A stretch of 64,000 nt of DNA from Talinum fruticosum (taxonomy: Eukaryota; Streptophyta; Magnoliopsida; Caryophyllales; Talinaceae). Where the stretch lies: NCBI GenBank assembly GCA_021018815.1, contig JAITYX010000025.1:6443501-6507500 (forward strand). The letters are read 5' to 3'. Every line of letters begins with the position of its first letter. The stretch's first letter is position 1. Under the pieces are notes generated by a model that saw nothing but the letters and a program-made list of their open reading frames with translations, made no database searches and was not told where the DNA came from. This document shows, piece by piece, positions 34,634 through 46,600 of this stretch. Both the position numbers and the translations under genes were made by a program.

Positions 34634-36200
34634 TGAAAACTCGGACACTCTGCTCAATACCTTTCCGAGTTATATAAAAGGAATCGGTATAACAATTTCA
34701 TATAGAGTTTTGATTCCAAGCCATTCTCTCGTGTCTCGAAACTTATGTGAGTAAAATAGTATCTCTCTAAGTAACACAGCCCTTACTTATTATATCTATT
34801 GCTTATCCGTAGCGACTCGAAAACCGGTTCTTTGTCCCGAGTCCATCTTCACTCGGATTAATCGCAGTTTGAATATACCAATATTCCGTCGTTTCTCACT
34901 CGAATCCGACTTGTGGTTATATGTCCTATTTTGTTATAGTCGGTATTCTTAGCTTATTTCATGCTTAGTCTATATCAACTTAATCCTCTCCGATATTCTT
35001 TATTGAACTTGATTCTTCGCTTAGACTAAGTCGGATAGAATTCGAGTATCATGGATATTGGACTCGTAAAATTCCATTTCATTTCGACTCGGATAATCGA
35101 TTGCTTAATTATCGTAATTATTTTATTATCTCGTGTCTAATCTTGGGCCAAAGTATTTTATACTTTAAGAACCAAAATTGATTTACTTTTGTAGGTTATT
35201 CAATCGAGGATACATTTTTCAAACTACAAAAGTAACCGGCTTCGAACGTCAAATCACCAGCAGACATGGCTCTTCACCTTCTCTCGCTCCAGTCCTAGTA
35301 GATTGTGTCAGTGCTGTCTCGTTTCCAAATCTGGAAAACTGGAACGCCAAGCTTAACGGTGGTATCTACCTTATCTTTCAAGACACCGCTAATGGTTTTG
35401 GGACTTCCAAGAGAGTTAAACCGTTGTCCAACGTTCATATTACAACGGATACTTTCCGAGTGACTAAGAAAGCTTCTATCAACGGTCACGAGAGGACTCT
35501 CGGTCAGCGAGATGAAGATAATGGCTACTCTGCCTGGTCATCTATAAATAGAAGCCATCTCACAATACTTGAAGGTTGCCGAACATATTGTTTTTACACA
35601 TACTTACTCAATGTTATTGTATTTACTTTCAATCTTCAACTTACAACTCCCACTCTGTAATTCTTTACTTTCCGAGTTGTAAGGTCTTGTACTCGATTAC
35701 AAACTCTTTCTTACATTCTTTGTAAGGTCCCTTGACTAAGCTGTAAGGGTTAACTCAGCTTAGTTGTCCCTAGCTGTAAGGGTTATCTCGACTAGGAAGT
35801 ACTAGATCGGATAAGGGAAGTTCCGAGTCTAGGAAAACTTGTATAGAGTTGTCTAAGGGAGCAACTCGGGTTCGATCGGTTCACGGTATTTTGTGCACTC
35901 AAAATAGTGAATTTGACTTCGTGTCCGGATTGACACGGTCCGTGGTTTTCTGCCCCGGGAGGGTTTCCACGTAAAATCTAAGTGTTATCTTTCTAAGTTC
36001 ATTCTAGACTCGGACGACCTTATCGCTCTTATTCTTTCCGATTGATTGCCTTCGAGTCCAATCTTTTCGACCTCGTTGATAGACTCGGAATCTGTCTTTG
36101 TCTCTATTCTCGCACAAAAGTGTGTGATTCCGAAAAGAATTTTCTATCACCCTATTCACCCCCTCTAGGGTGACTCGGACTCTCCCCGAGCAAACCTTCA
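34634..36200 (+). repeat. Inner copia 3' LTR
   Basis: 1567 bp, partner of 25347-26919, ending CCTTCA at 36200. TATA box at 35543-35550. Confidence 0.95.
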
Positions 36201-36205
36201 AGGGG

Positions 36206-36573
36206 AGTTTCTCCGACCCTCTTTTGTGTATATATTTAGTTTAAATTTTAATGAATGTTCGGTTTCATGTTTATTACCTTCGAGTTGCAATTATTTCGGA
36301 GTTTCAATTTCTTGCTTAGTAATTTTCTTTGAAATTTTCTTTGCTCCGATTCAATAACTCAGTTTATCATTGCTATATTTCTTTAGTTTTTAGCAGTAAT
36401 GCAATCTAAGCTTACTTGCTCCGATAGAATCTAAGTTTCAATCACGTATATCACTGAACTTATTTGTACTTGTTTCTCCGATCTATGTCCCGAGAAAGAA
36501 TGAAAAATCAGATCTATATCACTAACAAAGTTTCTATCTATGTATGGAATGCCTTTCATCAAAATGGGGAGAT
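36206..36573 (+). other. Outer copia 3' untranslated region, right part, and polypurine tract
   Basis: Continues the sequence broken at 25341, as shown by the uninterrupted equivalent in the inner copy at 34378 onward. The last 15 bases (36559-36573, TCAAAATGGGGAGAT) are the polypurine tract before the outer 3' LTR. No coding signal. Confidence 0.78.
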
Positions 36574-38104
36574 TGAAGACTAAGACTTTGCAGGTATATC
36601 ACTCTATGTACCATCAAGAAATCGAGTACGAGACTTCATCTCTTGTAAGTTTTGATTACAAGTTATTTTGAGTGTTTTATAAACTTTTCTAAGTGATCTA
36701 GAATCTTTTCTAAGTGTTACAAAAACTACTGCATATGTTTTCACTTGATTCCGATCGACTCGAAAGCATACTCTTACTTATCTTTTCACACGTAGTTCCG
36801 AGTCACTCGGACAACACTCGGACTTATCGCATGTTCAAATGTTTGCCCTAATATGCATAAACTCCGGTCCGACTTTGTATTCTAAGTTTGATTAAATTAC
36901 ACTCGTTAATTCAACCTTCTAAGTCAGCATGTTACGTTTGAATCGTGCTTGTCTAGATCAAGTCTCTTTACTCCGATATTCCTTGGCCGACTTGTTTTTC
37001 TTCTAGACTTACTCGGATGCAATTTGAGTATAATGGATATTAGACTGAAAAATTCCACTCTTTTAGGACTTAGATAATTATGTACTTAATTATCTCAATT
37101 AATATTATTATCTCGTGTCTAATCTTGGACCAAAGTATTTTATACTTTGAGAACCAAAATGATTTAATTTTGTAGGTTATTCAAGCGAGGTTATCCTACT
37201 TTTGAAATACAAAAGTAATCGGCTTCAAGATGTCAAATCATCGGTAGACAATGCTTTTCCTACTTCGACCAAGGCCCAAACACTGTCTCGGGGTTGTTCT
37301 GTTTCCAAAACTGGAAATTTTCAACGCTAAGGTCAACGGTGGTTTCCACCCTACCTTTCGGACACTACCAGTTGATTGGGACATCCAAAGGAGTCAAGAG
37401 CCGTTGCCCAACAATCACATCTCAACGGATATTTTCTGAGTCAATCGGAAAATCCCATTGCAACTGGTCACAAAGGACTTCTAATCGGAAGATAGACACA
37501 AGGGCTAATATGCCTGGTCATCTATAAATAGAAGCCACTTCACAAGACAAGAAGATTGTTGAACCTATTGCTGAAACTATTTCTCTCTGTATAATTCTCA
37601 TTCAATCTTCTACTTACAACTCCAACTCTGTACTTAACATCTTTCCGGGTTGTAAGGTCTTGTAATCGATCCACAAACACTTATTCTTACTTTCCGAGTA
37701 AGGTCCCTTGACCGAGCTGTAAAGGTTAACTCAACTCGCTTGTCCCTAACTCGTGAAGGTCATCTTAGTTAGGAAGTACTAGATCGGATAAGGAAACTTC
37801 GAGTCTAGGAAAATCTTGTAAGGAATTGTCCAAGGGAGCAATTTTGGTTAAGTGTTTCTACTATATTTTGTGGATTCAAAATAGCGGATTTGACTTTGTG
37901 CTTGGAGTAGCACCGATCGTGGTTTTCTCGCCCAAGGAATGTTTCCACGTACTTTCCGAGTTAGCACTTTTCCGAGCCCAATCTAGACTCGGAATGCATT
38001 TCTGTTTCTATTTTGTTCAAAAGAGTTTGATTTTCTGAAAAATATTCCATCACCCTATTCAACCCCCTCTAGGGTGACTTAGTCTCTCCAAGAGAAAACC
38101 TTCA
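36574..38104 (+). repeat. Outer copia 3' LTR
   Basis: 1531 bp, TGAAGACTAAG to CCTTCA, partner of 16341-17853. TATA box at 37523-37530. Followed by the AGTTT duplication at 38105-38109. Confidence 0.93.
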
Positions 38105-38109
38105 AGTTT

Positions 38110-39279
38110 TGATATGAAACGACTAATGTACTATAAACATCCTAGGAAACCCCTTATCTCTTTTTATGTGCTTGGTGGAGAGATCCCTCAAATGGCTTTG
38201 ATCATAGATGGATCAACTTCAATTCCTCTAAGACTCGACAACATAGCCTAGCAGTTTAGTCGAGGTCACTCCAAAGGCACACTTTTGAGGATTAAGCGCA
38301 TGTTGTACTTTCTAAGTCTATGGAAGAATTTTCTCAAGTTGGGTAGGCGCCCGCCCTATCTCGTGGAATTTATGATCATATAATCTACGTAAACGTCGGC
38401 TTCTTTGTGGATCATATCATGCAATAGAATTGTTGTTGTCCTCTCGATACGTTGCACCGTCATTCTTGAGCCCAAATCGCATCACCATATAACAATGAAG
38501 TCCCCTATTGAGTGATGAAGGTCATCTTCTCCATATCTTACAGCCATCTTCAATTGATTATACCCAGCATAACTGTCCATGAACGAGAGCAAAGCATGAC
38601 CCACTGTAATATCTACCAGGAGATCAATATGTGGTACTGGAAAATCATCTTTAAGACTGGCCTTATTTAAATCTCTAAAGTCGACACACATACAAACCCT
38701 ACCATCTTTCTTCGGACTGGAGCTATATTTGCTACCCACCGAGGGTAGTGAACTACCTTAAAGAACCCAGCTTCTAACTGCTTATGAACCTCTTCCTTAA
38801 TCTTCAAAGCCATTCCGGCTTCATCCTCAATTTCGCTTAACCGACTTAGCATCTTCGTGAAGCGGAATTTTGTGTTCTGCTATACTTGGATCTATACTCG
38901 GCATGTCTTTGTAGGACCATGCAAAGACATCTATGAATTCTATAAAGAGCAAAGTAAATTGCTTATGTTCTTCCGGATCCAAGGTTTTCCCAATCTTAAA
39001 TTCTTGGGGTTGATTAACTAACCCCATATTAATTGTTATTGTTTCCTCTATTATTGGTGAGCGATTTTCATGATCTTCCATAGCTTTTATTAGTTCTTTA
39101 TGAATTTCTTGTTCATTATTAGAGGCAAAACAATGAAGAGCAAGAGGAGGTAAAGAGTAGATGGAAAGGCTCACTTTATTGAATGAAGCAACAAGTACAT
39201 CGGACTCGAAAACATAATTATAAATGACACAATTAGGAAAAGAATTGAAATAACGAAGAAGAAGTACGAGCCCTAGCAC
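38110..39279 (-). pseudogene. Tat reverse transcriptase (N-terminal and palm part)
   Basis: Minus strand. From the right: a linker with PIIEETITINMG and a segment with AWSYKDMPSIDP near 38910, the usual lead-in of Tat/Athila RTs. The RT fingers and palm follow, with KMVGFVCVSTL and CVDFRDLNKASLKDDFPVPHID (38640-38700, in pieces), then MDSYAGYNQL near 38570. The palm continues to 38110 with a primer-grip-like and LGYVV-type region. The copia insertion falls in the segment corresponding to SRFISKLTMVCEP, and the same protein resumes at 16335. Frameshifts are frequent. Confidence 0.82.
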
Positions 39280-39779
39280 TAGACTTAGAAAGAGGATACG
39301 CTCCTAGACTTACGGAAAATTCCTAGCCGTTCTCAACGTCAATCTAAGTAACATGCTTGGACCCTTCAATATCAACAACAAGTGATGAACTTGGACGGAT
39401 CAAACTGCGGGTGCGACATAGCTCATGACAATACCGAGACCGAATTCCCTTCTAGGTTACCATCTCGGTCCAAACAGAGACCGAAAAGATTGTTTCGGTG
39501 AGATTGGTCCGATCGATGTAGATTGTCCCTTTTAAGGAGGTAAGGTGCCCTTTTTCCATAATATAGCAGTCATTGAAAATCATCGGACTAGGTACTAGGA
39601 TGCTTTTTCCTTCATATACTAGGGCTCAAGAAAACCATAATAAGGGAAGTTATTTCCTTCTTTTGAAACTGCCCACTTAGAGTATAAGGAAACGGTTTGA
39701 TAGAGAGGACTGTGTGCAGTGCAATCCTCTTTGCTTGAATTTCCCACTTGGCTTCAGCTATTTCCTTAGTAGGGTGGTA

Positions 39780-40400
39780 TGCCCTTCGGCCTACAAGCAA
39801 GACGGTAGAAAATACCCCTTCTTCCTAAGCATCAAATGGACACTAGGCTTTCCATATGGATTAAAGTTAAAAGGTGCTTCATCCCTTTCTAAGGTAGCGA
39901 TGGTTTCGAATCCATACATTTCCTCATCATTAGCATCGTGCTCAATTTCAACTACAGATTCATTTGAAGTTATAGTAGCACAAAGGTTATCCTCATTGAC
40001 ATTTATGACTTGACCTTCGATGATCATCTTAACCTTCCGATGTAGTGTAGAGTGCACTACTCGATGATCATGTAACCAAGAGCATCCTCGAAGTAAATTG
40101 AAGGTAGTTGGGATATCTAGGACTTGGAATTAGATGTTTCTTCCCACTGGCCCTATATTGATTGTCAAGATTACTGTTCACAAGACTCTTCTTTTAGAAT
40201 TATCATAAGCTCGAAGATGGACAATCTGCTTAGAGAGATGTTGCTACCTAATTCCTAACCTTCTAGCAGCTTCTGCAAGGACATACGTTTATCTGCAGAT
40301 CCATTATCTACCAAGGTTAGGGAACAAACTTGTTGATGCAAGTTATGGTTAAGTAAAGGTCATTGTTGTGTGCAACACCTTCTTTTGGGAGATCCTTATG
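39780..40400 (-). pseudogene. Tat aspartic protease and following domain
   Basis: Minus strand. The protease active site reads DNGSA (codons at 40294-40308), the form typical of Tat/Athila proteases. Downstream, 40057-39791 gives LHRKVKMIIEGQVINV followed by an acidic stretch, matching the conserved region between protease and RT in Tat elements. 39280-39780 is a poorly conserved linker. Frames change between these parts. Confidence 0.75.
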
Positions 40401-40949
40401 ATCAAAGGTAATGGTTCCATCCCCACTCGTTAACCAATCTTACTACTTCCTCGGCGTGGTTTCAAGAGAAACTTCGATCTTGCTAAGTGCATCAATTAAA
40501 GCATGTCTATGCTTCGGGAAGTTGATATTAATTGCCAAATTGAGATATCAACTTTTAATTTCTAGAGTTGCGTAAGAATTGGGTCTTCTTCATTTGCAGA
40601 CTTCAGGCTCTTTTGGGCTTCCCGAGTCTGCTTCGGACCCAAGGGTGCATTGTGCCGTCCGGATCTAGTAAGGAACTGAATTGTATGACTTTTAGTGTCT
40701 CCCCAAAAGTCTTCTTCTTCCAAGAGGGGTGTATCCTAAAAGTCGTCACTATTGTTGTCGCTGTTGCTTCTTGTTTCATAGACATCTTCTTCATCACTTA
40801 CCCACAGCCCCTAGACTTCTAGATTTAGTTGAGGTAAGCTAAGAAGTGGTTTCGACTTGTTAACATGTCGGATGAGAATAGACGGATCCCACCGACCTGG
40901 AATGGGTTCAGTGAAAGTGCCTAAGGTGCCGCTAAAAGGGTTTTTATTA

Positions 40950-42200
40950 TTGCTTGGTTTCGGGCAGCCTTAGGCAAGGGAGTTGGCCATTTGAAAGCAT
41001 GCTTTCTAGTTTATTCTTAAATGTCCAACATTGTTCGGTATCGTGTCCTCGTGCGTAATGGTATTTGCAAAATTTTCCCGTGTCCCAATTTTTGATTGTT
41101 TCGTGGTTTCGATTCTCGCTCTAATAGGTTGCAACTCTATCTTCCCCTTTCCAAGAGATGATCAAGGGCTTTAGTGTAGGTAATATCAGTAGGAGTGTAG
41201 TTAGTATACCTGTTGAGGGCATTGACATCCGCACTCCTGCTAGTATTGCCTATATTGGAGGTTTTCTTATTTTTAGAATGATAATTACCTCTATACCTAG
41301 TCGTGACTTTTGTGGTCACGGTAGACATCTCTTCTTCTATCAACAAACCAAGCATCCGTAAGGGTTGAAAAGTTCATCATGGGTAGAAATTTGAGGTGTT
41401 GATTATAATTAGGCTAAAGGTTTGTTATTATGATTCGGACTTGGTCTTTCTTAGAGGGTCGATCAACCATGTGGGCTGCCTTTGTTCTCCATCTAGTAAG
41501 GAAATCCGTAAAGCTCTCCTCCTCGCCTTGCTTGATTAATTCCAAGTCTCTAAGGGTAACGGGCAGATCCGTGTTATAGGAGTATTGATGGATGAACTCC
41601 TTACACAAATTAGTCCAATCGGCAACCTTGCATGGGTCAACCGGATTCTACCACTTCGTTACATAAGTGTCGAACGTCCAGGGGAAGATGATGTGGTAAC
41701 TATCTTCAGGAATGTTCTTAAGAGTCATTGCTCCTAAGAAGTTGCGTACATGATGATGGGGATTCTCAGAACCTTTGAATTTAATATCCGGCATTGTAAA
41801 CTTAGGAAGTAGTTTACCTTTAGGGATTAAAGTGAATCTCTTATGATCAAAGTAGTGATTATCGAATACGGATGACTCCCTTAACATTCGTTCCATCTTA
41901 TCTATACGGGGATCAAGCTGAGATTTGAATTCGTGTTTAGGGGATTCGCGTTTGGGACTGCCTGGAGGAGACAAGATAGGTAGATATGCAGAACCAAGGT
42001 CGTTTCCCTTCTTAAACGTTCAATTTCTAGGGCCTCTTCCCTCTTCATACGTTTAACTTCCTCATCTCTTTTACTCGGTCTCAATAGCCCTCGTGATAGT
42101 CTTAAGATCCCTCGATATAGATGACATTTGTTCCTCTTGATCATTCAATCTGGTTTCCACCCTAGCTATATTCTCATTAAATAAACCGAGATTAAGATAC
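40950..42200 (-). pseudogene. Tat gag
   Basis: Minus strand. The N-terminal part near 42144-41900 is degenerate. The capsid region spans 41974-41400 (FTMPDIKFKGSENPHHHVRNF; DLELIKQGEEESFTDFLTRW), recognisable as a Retrotrans_gag domain. A zinc-binding-like motif, CKYHYARGHDTEQCW, lies at about 41031-41078. It packages the element RNA in virus-like particles. Frame changes near 41650 and 41380 break it. 40400-40950 is a low-conservation stretch between gag and protease, with the DNGSA motif at its left edge. Confidence 0.78.
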
Positions 42201-42670
42201 TACTCTAGGTTAGGATCCATTGCAAGGGAACTCTTTTCGAGTACTCGTCTTATGACAACGTATAGATTGTCATGATGTAGTGTGCACCAAAGCTTGTCGC
42301 ACCGATGTAGACCGCCGAGTAGAAAGAAAAGAAGATGTCCCGGACTCCTTGGTGAGGCGTTTTAATCTTTTAATGCTCGGATTCCGATGATACTCGGTTG
42401 CCATAGACTTCCTTATTCTGCAGCCCAAAGAATGAGGTTTAGGACCATGTGAGAGAAGATCACTTTTAGGAGGAAGGGACTTAAGCGCAAGACCCAAAGA
42501 AACTAAGGATGCTTTTTATTTGGATGCACATAAAGAATGCGATGATGATATGATGCGTGACTCAATTAAGATGATAATCCTTAAAGAAAAGATGTTTTCT
42601 ATATGACGAGTGCATTTCCTTGTTCGAGATGATTTGTTTTAGACTAAATGCAAATGCAAGGAATGAATGC
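42200..42670 (-). other. Tat leader, part next to gag
   Basis: No recognisable protein. Possible start codons for gag lie near 42144-42220. Sequence is low in complexity with recurring GATGA/AATGC phrases toward the tandem repeats at 42675. Confidence 0.5.
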
Positions 42671-42674
42671 ACAT

Positions 42675-42937
42675 GGACTTACCTAATATGAAATGATTTT
42701 ATTTGGCTAATGCGAATGGACTCACCTAATATGAGATGACTTTTTTTTATTTGGCTAATGCAAATATACTCACCTAATATGAGATGATTTTATTTGGCTA
42801 ATACAAATGGATTCACCTAATATGAGATGATTTTATTTGGCTAATGTAAATGAACTCACCTAATATGAGATGAGTTTATTTGGCTAATGCAAATGGACTC
42901 ACCTAATATAAGATGATTTTATTTGGCTAATGCATAT
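42675..42937. repeat. Six tandem copies of a 43-bp unit in the Tat leader
   Basis: Units start at 42675, 42718, 42766, 42809, 42852 and 42895. Period is 43 bp except for unit 2, which has about five extra T. The consensus core is ACTCACCTAATATGAGATGA followed by TTTTATTTGGCTAATGCAAA. It lies between the 5' LTR and gag. Tandem subrepeats in untranslated regions are common in Tat elements and can seed satellites. Confidence 0.95.
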
Positions 42938-43650
42938 GGAGAATGGGAATGCAAAAGGAACAAAGGACTAGACAATTGAAAAAAAAAAAAGAGAAGCGGA
43001 CTTTCGGTAAGACCCTTTTGCAGACTGCAACTACTTAGATTGCTAAAAGAAAAATTTTAGAGTGACACGGAAATGTAAACAATGAGCTAGCCTTAATAGG
43101 AGAAGGAATTTTGACTTTTGGCTAAATGCACATAACGGACGGACTCTAGGGAATTCATTAAAGTGTTTTATTTTGACCCATGCAAGGGTCACAAATAGAA
43201 GATTAAATCTAAAACACACACACTCCTTAAGCATACAAATGAAGTTAAGGGTCCACCTAAAAGTCCAAAAACGTTATATGGTCAAATAGTTCAAAAGGTT
43301 GGATACATGTTGACACGTAGTCCGAGAATTTGGTCTTCCATGGGGTGCACGGTTAAGGATACCAACTAGAATTCTCGGTGCCTCTCGGTGAACCAAAAGG
43401 TTTAGCCCCACAAGTGTGTGCTACGAGGGAGGAGGTACCATTGCCTAGGGCAATCAAGCCTAGTTGGGGCCGCCTAAAGGAACTAGTGGGAGCCTTTCTC
43501 TAGAAAGGGTAAGTAAGGCCGCCTAGTTGGGTCCAAAAACAGTATTTAAACTAGTTCAAAGGTTGCTAAATCAAGGATGTCTAATGCAAGCACATCATTA
43601 AAACTCACAACTCGAATTTTCAAGTTTCGCCCTCTTAATAAAAAGTTTAT

Positions 43651-43667
43651 CCCCAGTGGAGTCACCA
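43651..43667 (-). other. Primer-binding site of the Tat element
   Basis: Minus strand TGGTGACTCCACTGGGG starts right after the 5' LTR end. It resembles the tRNA-Arg-type site known from Ogre/Tat elements, with one apparent mismatch. The tRNA assignment is from memory of the family. 42938-43650 between the tandem repeats and this site is non-coding leader. Confidence 0.65.
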
Positions 43668-46600
43668 CTATAGGAACCACAGACTGGGCAGGACCTAGGA
43701 CTAAGCTTCCCCACGATTGTCTTTATGGAGTAAGGGTTTTAGAAGTTGGAAAATCATTTTAGGGTTTTGAAGATGAATTTTTAAAGTGGGGACGAATCTT
43801 TTATTAAGATTTCCGAATTTTATTAAAATTCATTTAGCCAAAGTTTGAATGGTACCTGCAACACTAGGAGGGGAAAGGGGGAAATTTGTGGGGGTGAGTA
43901 ATAAACCATGGGCTCACCGGATGTCTTACACTCTTAAAATGGAAATCCTTTACACATACTACATATAATAATGAAATTGGCGAAAGCATAATAATATAAT
44001 AAAAATCTATATATTTTTCGATGAAATCCCTTGGAATCATTTGCAAGCAAAGATCGTAACTCATCAATCATTTAAAACAACAATTTGCAATCATTTTGGG
44101 AATTGAATCACTTTAAACAAGGTGGTGCAACCATCTGCACTTTCTTTCAAATACTTTCAGTCATGGACTGAAAATTCTTTCTGGGCTTTAGACAATTGAA
44201 CTAGCACCGGACGGTTTCTCGGGGCACGGCCCCTTGACTCAAGTTCCCGGACCTATCTCTAGTCAAATACTTGGAAGACTCCACTTACCTCATCAGGAAA
44301 GAATCAACCTCTCTGGTTGATGGGCATCCTTATATGCAAGGACCCCATGGCCCGATACGCACGACCACCCCCTTCCTCTCGGTCTAAACAATCCTTAGTC
44401 CAAAATCCGTTCAAAATTGAAGTGATCACAATGACTTATCAAACTTGGTTTTGAACCACAATCTCAAATCAGTTTAACATTGTAGAAGGCATAGCACCAC
44501 GTGTCACCCCTCTAATTCACCTTTTTCAATCACTTTCATTTCTTTTAAAACACATTTCAAGTTTTGAAAAGCAGTTATCAAGAATCATACTCAAGCATTA
44601 CTTTCCGCGAACATTTGAACTCTTTTCTAAACTAACTTTCAAGCGTTATTTAGAATCAAATCACTTAACATGTCACGCATCTCTATACTAAGACTTAATT
44701 CTTAACATTCCAGGCTAGCACATTAACTCAAGGATTCACCCAAGTACTTAACTTCTTATATTCATCCATATTCTATTCAAGCAAGTCTCCTATTTCCAAC
44801 ATACGTAATTCTCGTCGTACTCGTTTTCAATGCCACAAATCAATCCACATGGATACATATTCCCTTGATACTCCAATTTCCTGTTCCTTTTCTATACTCC
44901 GACATTTGTTTCTCCTTAACTCAATTCCTTTTCAAACACAAAGAATTCAAGAACTAAACTCTCCTGAGCCACAATAATCACAAGTAATCACCACTTAGCT
45001 CCAAGTCCTAACTTCTCACAATTTGCCATCTTTACGTCAAATTCTCATCTTATGTTTCTACCTTATTAATCAACTCTTTCCCGCCCACATTCAATCATAT
45101 AACTCTTAATTTTCTTTCTTTACTCAAGTTTCGCTAGCTCCGCTAATCTTCAAGTTTAGTTCAACCTCAAGGATTTAAACGTATTTTGAACTCAATTAAC
45201 CCAACAATCATCCAGTTCTCACTTCCATGCCACACTCGTGTATTGATAAATCGGAACTCATACTCTCTCTTTATACTCCAAATTATCGCTTCCCAATATC
45301 AATAGTTATCTCCCAATGAAAAGAATGTAGGAAGTCCCCGAGGCTCGATTAACTCCTAATTTGCACCCAAATTGCAACTTCTTTGTTTTCAATTGCTAAT
45401 AGAACTTCAATATTATTCCTTGGACCTACGCAACCTAACTTCCTCATAATCTTCGGATTCCCAATTCGACCTTAACACTTAATCGTAGTTTCTCCAATTC
45501 TAATTCCGCCCTAACTATTTCTTACAACACAACCATCTTGTATTCCCGGCAAACATTCAATGTACACAATAAAGCAAACATTTAATATTCGTAGTAAACA
45601 TTCAATATTCACAATAAATCCATTTGGGTTTCGAAATTACTAATAGTTATAAGACTACCCACCTCGAATTCTAGGTTTTAGAATTGATTGAATTTCTTGT
45701 TGTCCGTGTTCTACGTTCGCTTATGTTCGGTTTTAGGGGACTCTCGCTTCCCTTGCTTCGGTTCAGCGATTCTTGTTCCCGCTACCCCTCGGTCGGGTCC
45801 TCGCATGCTTGCCGCCGGTCTTTCTCCCCGTTGCCGTCCCTTTTTCCGGTTCCCGGTCTCTTGGACTTTCTCGCACTCTCTATCTCTCGCTCTAGGTCTC
45901 TCCTCCGCCCTCGCTCCGTCCCGGTCTCTCGCTTTCTTCCCTCGTTTGCCGCCTACTCGTGTCACCGGCCGTCGCTCGGGTCTATGATGGTCGCCGGCCA
46001 CCCCTTGGTCTCGTCGACCCTCGCACCGCTCGCCTCCTCTCTCTCTCGTGCTCAGTCCTCCCTCCTCCCTTCTTCCTTCGCTCTGTTTCTTTTCCTTTTT
46101 GCCTTCCCGAGCCCTCGCTCTCCCTTCGTCCACCGGCCTCCTCTTGGTCTCTCATGCTCTCTCTCCCCTGTCTCCCGCTTCCTCATCGTTTTTCCCCTTC
46201 GCTTCTGCCACTCCGCTTCTTCTTTTCCCCGAGCCTCTTCTCTCGTCCTTCTCCTTTATCGGTTCCCTCTTTCTTTGCTTATGTGGCTTCACTAAATGTT
46301 GCCAAGCACACTACTCTAATTCACACTAATCACGTTCCCAATTTGCCACTTAATTCGCTTTTTATTCATCTTTTTCCTTTTTGCTTTGCTAAACGTAAAA
46401 ATAATTAAACTCACATACATCACGTATATAATCTCGGGTTTATATGTATCCGGTCCAAGCATAAAATTCGGAGAAAGGAATTAATACGCTCTACTACTTA
46501 TAATTACGCAGTACTAATAATAATTTGCTCGGATGAATTTACGAGTATCTACCCACGTATATAACTTGGTCATTCGACCTACTCTATTTAATCAAGGCTA

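Larger units (their letters stand above)
25347..36200 (+). mobile_element. Inner SIRE/Maximus-type copia retrotransposon, complete and younger
   Basis: A 10,854-bp + strand element of the same family as its host, with LTRs 25347-26919 and 34634-36200, primer site, gag, pol, Env-like ORF and polypurine tract. AGGGG lies on both sides. Over the first 270 LTR bases I count about 7 substitutions and 5 small indels, fewer than in the outer pair, as expected for the later insertion. Catalytic motifs that are lost in the outer copy (D-S-G protease, integrase Glu) are kept here, but scattered 1-base frame changes remain. Confidence 0.95.
16341..38104 (+). mobile_element. Outer SIRE/Maximus-type Ty1/copia retrotransposon (host of a second copy)
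   Basis: A + strand element with LTRs 16341-17853 and 36574-38104, primer-binding site, gag, protease, integrase, RT, RNase H (copia order, integrase before RT), an Env-like ORF, polypurine tract, and matching 5-bp duplications (AGTTT). It sits inside the Tat RT gene. Net of the inner element (25347-36200 and one 5-bp duplication) it is about 10.9 kb. The extra ORF after pol, roughly 1.5-kb LTRs and tRNA-Met-type primer site fit the SIRE/Maximus lineage. LTRs differ by roughly 8 percent over the first 250 bases by eye, so it is older than the inner copy. Confidence 0.93.

Noticed and set aside
42675..42937. CRISPR-like regularly spaced repeat
   Set aside because: Units are contiguous 43-bp tandem repeats without unique spacers, in a plant retrotransposon leader.
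45684..46408. Long Ser/Leu/Pro-rich open frames on both strands
   Set aside because: They lie in a pyrimidine-rich block of a solo-LTR-like sequence; the composition alone explains them and no family is recognisable.
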